From Actinomycetes bacterium (GTDB lineage Bacteria; Actinomycetota; Acidimicrobiia; Acidimicrobiales; Bog-793): DNA of 16,375 bases. Both the position numbers and the translations under genes were made by a program. The notes below the pieces were generated by a model, which saw nothing but the letters and a program-made list of their open reading frames with translations, did no database searches and was not told where the DNA came from. The stretch spans positions 1 to 16,375 of the forward strand of contig JAKAOD010000009.1 of NCBI GenBank assembly GCA_021823365.1. The letters run 5' to 3'. This document shows positions 14,958-16,375 of the stretch, one piece after another. The stretch's first letter is position 1. Each line of letters begins with the position of its first letter.

Positions 14958-15947
14958 CTACGCGAACGGATCCGCCACGACCAACGGCCCGCGCCGAAGG
15001 GCGGCGATGACGACGGCGACGTTGACGACCTCGCTCGAGGGCTTCGCTCCGAGGTAGCCGGTGATGAACTCGTACAGCTCGTTCTCGTCCCGGAAAAGGC
15101 AGTCGATCAGGATCTGCGTGGAACCGGTCGTCGCGGCGCAGAAGCGGACGGCCGAGTGTGCGCCGAGCGTCCGGCCGACGGCGTCGATCTCCGACGGGGC
15201 GACGCGCATCCAGACGAGGACCTCGACGAGGAGGCCCAGGAGGCGAGGACGGATCTCGGTACGGATGTGGATCGCCCCCTCGGCGAAGAGCCGGTTGAGC
15301 CGGCGCTGCACGGACGAGGGGCTCATGCCGATCGCCTCCGCGAGCGAGCTGGCCGGGCTGCGCCCGTCGCGGGCGAGCCCGTCCACAAGGAGGCGGTCCT
15401 CTGCGTCGAGCTCGACGGCGTCGGTGCGCTCGGGGTCCGAGCGCGGGAGCGTCTGGAGCTCGGCGAGCGCCTCGCCGCCGAGCCCCTCGGCGACCCAGTC
15501 GTAGCCGGAGCGGAAGTAGCGCAGCACCGTCGCCACGCTCGTGTCGCGCAGGCCTTCGAGCGAAGGGAGCTCGTGCAGGAGCAGCTGGTAGCGAGCGCGC
15601 TCGTCGCCCGGTAGGAGCATGCACACGAGGTGACCGGTGCCCTCGAGGACCGAGACCGACGAGGCGTCGGGCCGCTTGGCGAGCTCATGGCCGATCTCGA
15701 ACGACCGTCCGGGCTCGGTGTGCGCGACGACGATGAGCGGGCGTGCCTCCCCGACCCGGGTCGTATCGAGGTAGGTCGAGACCTTGACGAGCCCGCTGTC
15801 GAGGAGGGCCTGCCCGCGGCGGGTCACCGTGCGCTCGGGCACGCCGAGCGCCCTGCCGACGGCGCGCCAGGAAGCCCGGCCGTTCACCTGGAGGGCGACG
15901 GCGATCTGACGGTCGAGCTGGTCGAGTGGCTCCTGACCGTTTGGCAC
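14958..15947 (-). CDS. Double Lrp/AsnC-family transcriptional regulator
   Basis: DNA-binding regulator of 329 aa, twice the usual Lrp length. It has two complete Lrp units in tandem: helix-turn-helix about 8–56 (LDQLDRQIAVAL … RTVTRRGQALLDSGLV) with an effector domain about 66–145, then a second helix-turn-helix about 179–226 (LDAEDRLLVDGLARDGR … SSVQRRLNRLFAEGAI) and effector domain about 236–315. Such tandem forms act like a covalent dimer and usually sense amino acids (known for the family). GTG 15947 has only pyrimidines upstream and no Shine-Dalgarno, but a −10-like TACTGT ends 8 nt before it, so a leaderless mRNA is likely. It lies directly upstream of the amino-acid transport operon and is its probable regulator. 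Confidence 0.9.
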   Translation of the reverse strand: MPNGQEPLDQLDRQIAVALQVNGRASWRAVGRALGVPERTVTRRGQALLDSGLVKVSTYLDTTRVGEARPLIVVAHTEPGRSFEIGHELAKRPDASSVSVLEGTGHLVCMLLPGDERARYQLLLHELPSLEGLRDTSVATVLRYFRSGYDWVAEGLGGEALAELQTLPRSDPERTDAVELDAEDRLLVDGLARDGRSPASSLAEAIGMSPSSVQRRLNRLFAEGAIHIRTEIRPRLLGLLVEVLVWMRVAPSEIDAVGRTLGAHSAVRFCAATTGSTQILIDCLFRDENELYEFITGYLGAKPSSEVVNVAVVIAALRRGPLVVADPFA

Positions 15948-15955
15948 GGAGGGGG

Positions 15956-15993
15956 ACAGTACCGGAGGCGCCTTCGTGGACGCCGGAGGTGCC
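15956..15993 (-). promoter_or_regulatory. Lrp-gene promoter with two helically phased direct repeats
   Basis: A −10-like TACTGT (15961–15956 on the minus strand) lies 8 nt before the GTG start, which fits leaderless transcription. No good −35 is seen. Instead, two direct repeats, CCGGAGGCGCC (15962–15972) and CCGGAGGTGCC (15983–15993) as read on the plus strand, match at 10 of 11 bases. They begin 21 bp apart, two helical turns, and cover the spacer and −35 zone. This is a candidate operator, perhaps for autoregulation. Confidence 0.42.
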
Positions 15994-16015
15994 CTCGACG
16001 TGCAGCTCGGCTCGT

Positions 16016-16375
16016 TCAGGGTCGACGAGCTCGGATGATCGCCGAGCCGGCATGCGGGTGGACGCGGTGGGTTTCGACGATCTCGACGCCGACGAACCCA
16101 GCGTCGTGGAGAAAGGTCGCGTACTCCTCGCGGGTCAGCGCCCCGGCAATGCAGCCGGTCCAGCTTGCCATGTCCTGTTTGGTGGCCTCGTCCATGTCGG
16201 GGTCGGCGATGACGTCGCTGACGGCGAACCGGCCGCCCGCGCGCAGGACGCGTGCCGCCTCGCCGATGACGGCCGCCTTGTCGGTGGACAGGTTGATGAC
16301 GCAGTTCGAGATGACGACGTCGACCGACGCGTTGGGGAGGGGGATGTCCTCGATCTGGCCCTTGAGGAACTCCAC
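16016..16375 (-). CDS. arsM: Arsenite methyltransferase (ArsM-like), C-terminal part, 5' end outside window
   Basis: C-terminal 119 residues of a SAM-dependent methyltransferase that methylates arsenite. Visible parts are the end of the Rossmann fold (EDIPLPNASVDVVISNCVINLS), VLRAGGRFAVSDV (43–55) and the ArsM-specific WTGCIAGALTREEY (72–85). The two arsenic-binding cysteines are Cys25 and Cys75 of this fragment, 50 residues apart, the spacing of Cys174 and Cys224 in the Cyanidioschyzon enzyme. The first visible codon (GTG) is probably an internal Val, since the SAM-binding N-terminus lies beyond the edge. The stop is 68 nt before the Lrp gene, and no functional link to it is apparent. Confidence 0.9.
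   Translation of the reverse strand: MEFLKGQIEDIPLPNASVDVVISNCVINLSTDKAAVIGEAARVLRAGGRFAVSDVIADPDMDEATKQDMASWTGCIAGALTREEYATFLHDAGFVGVEIVETHRVHPHAGSAIIRARRP

Noticed and set aside
14613..15614. Plus-strand open frame of 333 codons
   Set aside because: Antisense to DUF3830 and the Lrp gene; Arg/Ala/Glu-rich shadow composition.

Overview
The window is GC-rich and gene-dense. It has many GTG starts, 1–8 nt start/stop overlaps, long alanine-rich signal peptides and a probable leaderless GTG gene. This fits a high-GC actinobacterium, possibly from the Acidimicrobiia or a related lineage; the phylum call is moderately confident and the class call is a guess. No rRNA, tRNA, CRISPR array, transposase or phage gene was seen.

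Left and centre (1–11239) form one divergent carbohydrate-type locus. On the minus strand, reading away from about 7.15 kb, come a short-chain dehydrogenase, a family-5 solute-binding protein, two Opp/Dpp-type permeases and two Opp/Dpp-type ATPases. On the plus strand, away from the same 75-bp intergenic region, come a DeoR-family repressor, a BtpA/SgcQ-family TIM-barrel protein, an FGGY sugar kinase and a second short-chain dehydrogenase. The content suggests uptake of a sugar, oligosaccharide or polyol, oxidation by the dehydrogenases, phosphorylation by the kinase and further conversion by the BtpA-like protein under DeoR control. The substrate cannot be read from the sequence. The last ATPase gene does not stop where the family normally ends: it continues in frame into a DUF5666-like beta domain and runs off the left edge.

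A 425-bp convergent junction (11240–11664) holds a stem-loop, a possible 33-residue glycine-zipper micropeptide and an unrecognised 43-codon ORF.

Right side (11665–15947) is a minus-strand amino-acid-type unit: a double-domain Lrp/AsnC regulator, a DUF3830 (cyclophilin-like) protein, a family-3 solute-binding protein, a polar-amino-acid permease and its ATPase. A good sigma-70-like promoter and a perfect dyad that contains the DUF3830 Shine-Dalgarno sequence lie between the regulator and DUF3830. A second dyad overlaps the stop codon of the binding protein.

The right edge (16016–16375) carries the C-terminal part of an arsenite methyltransferase with its two conserved arsenic-binding cysteines.
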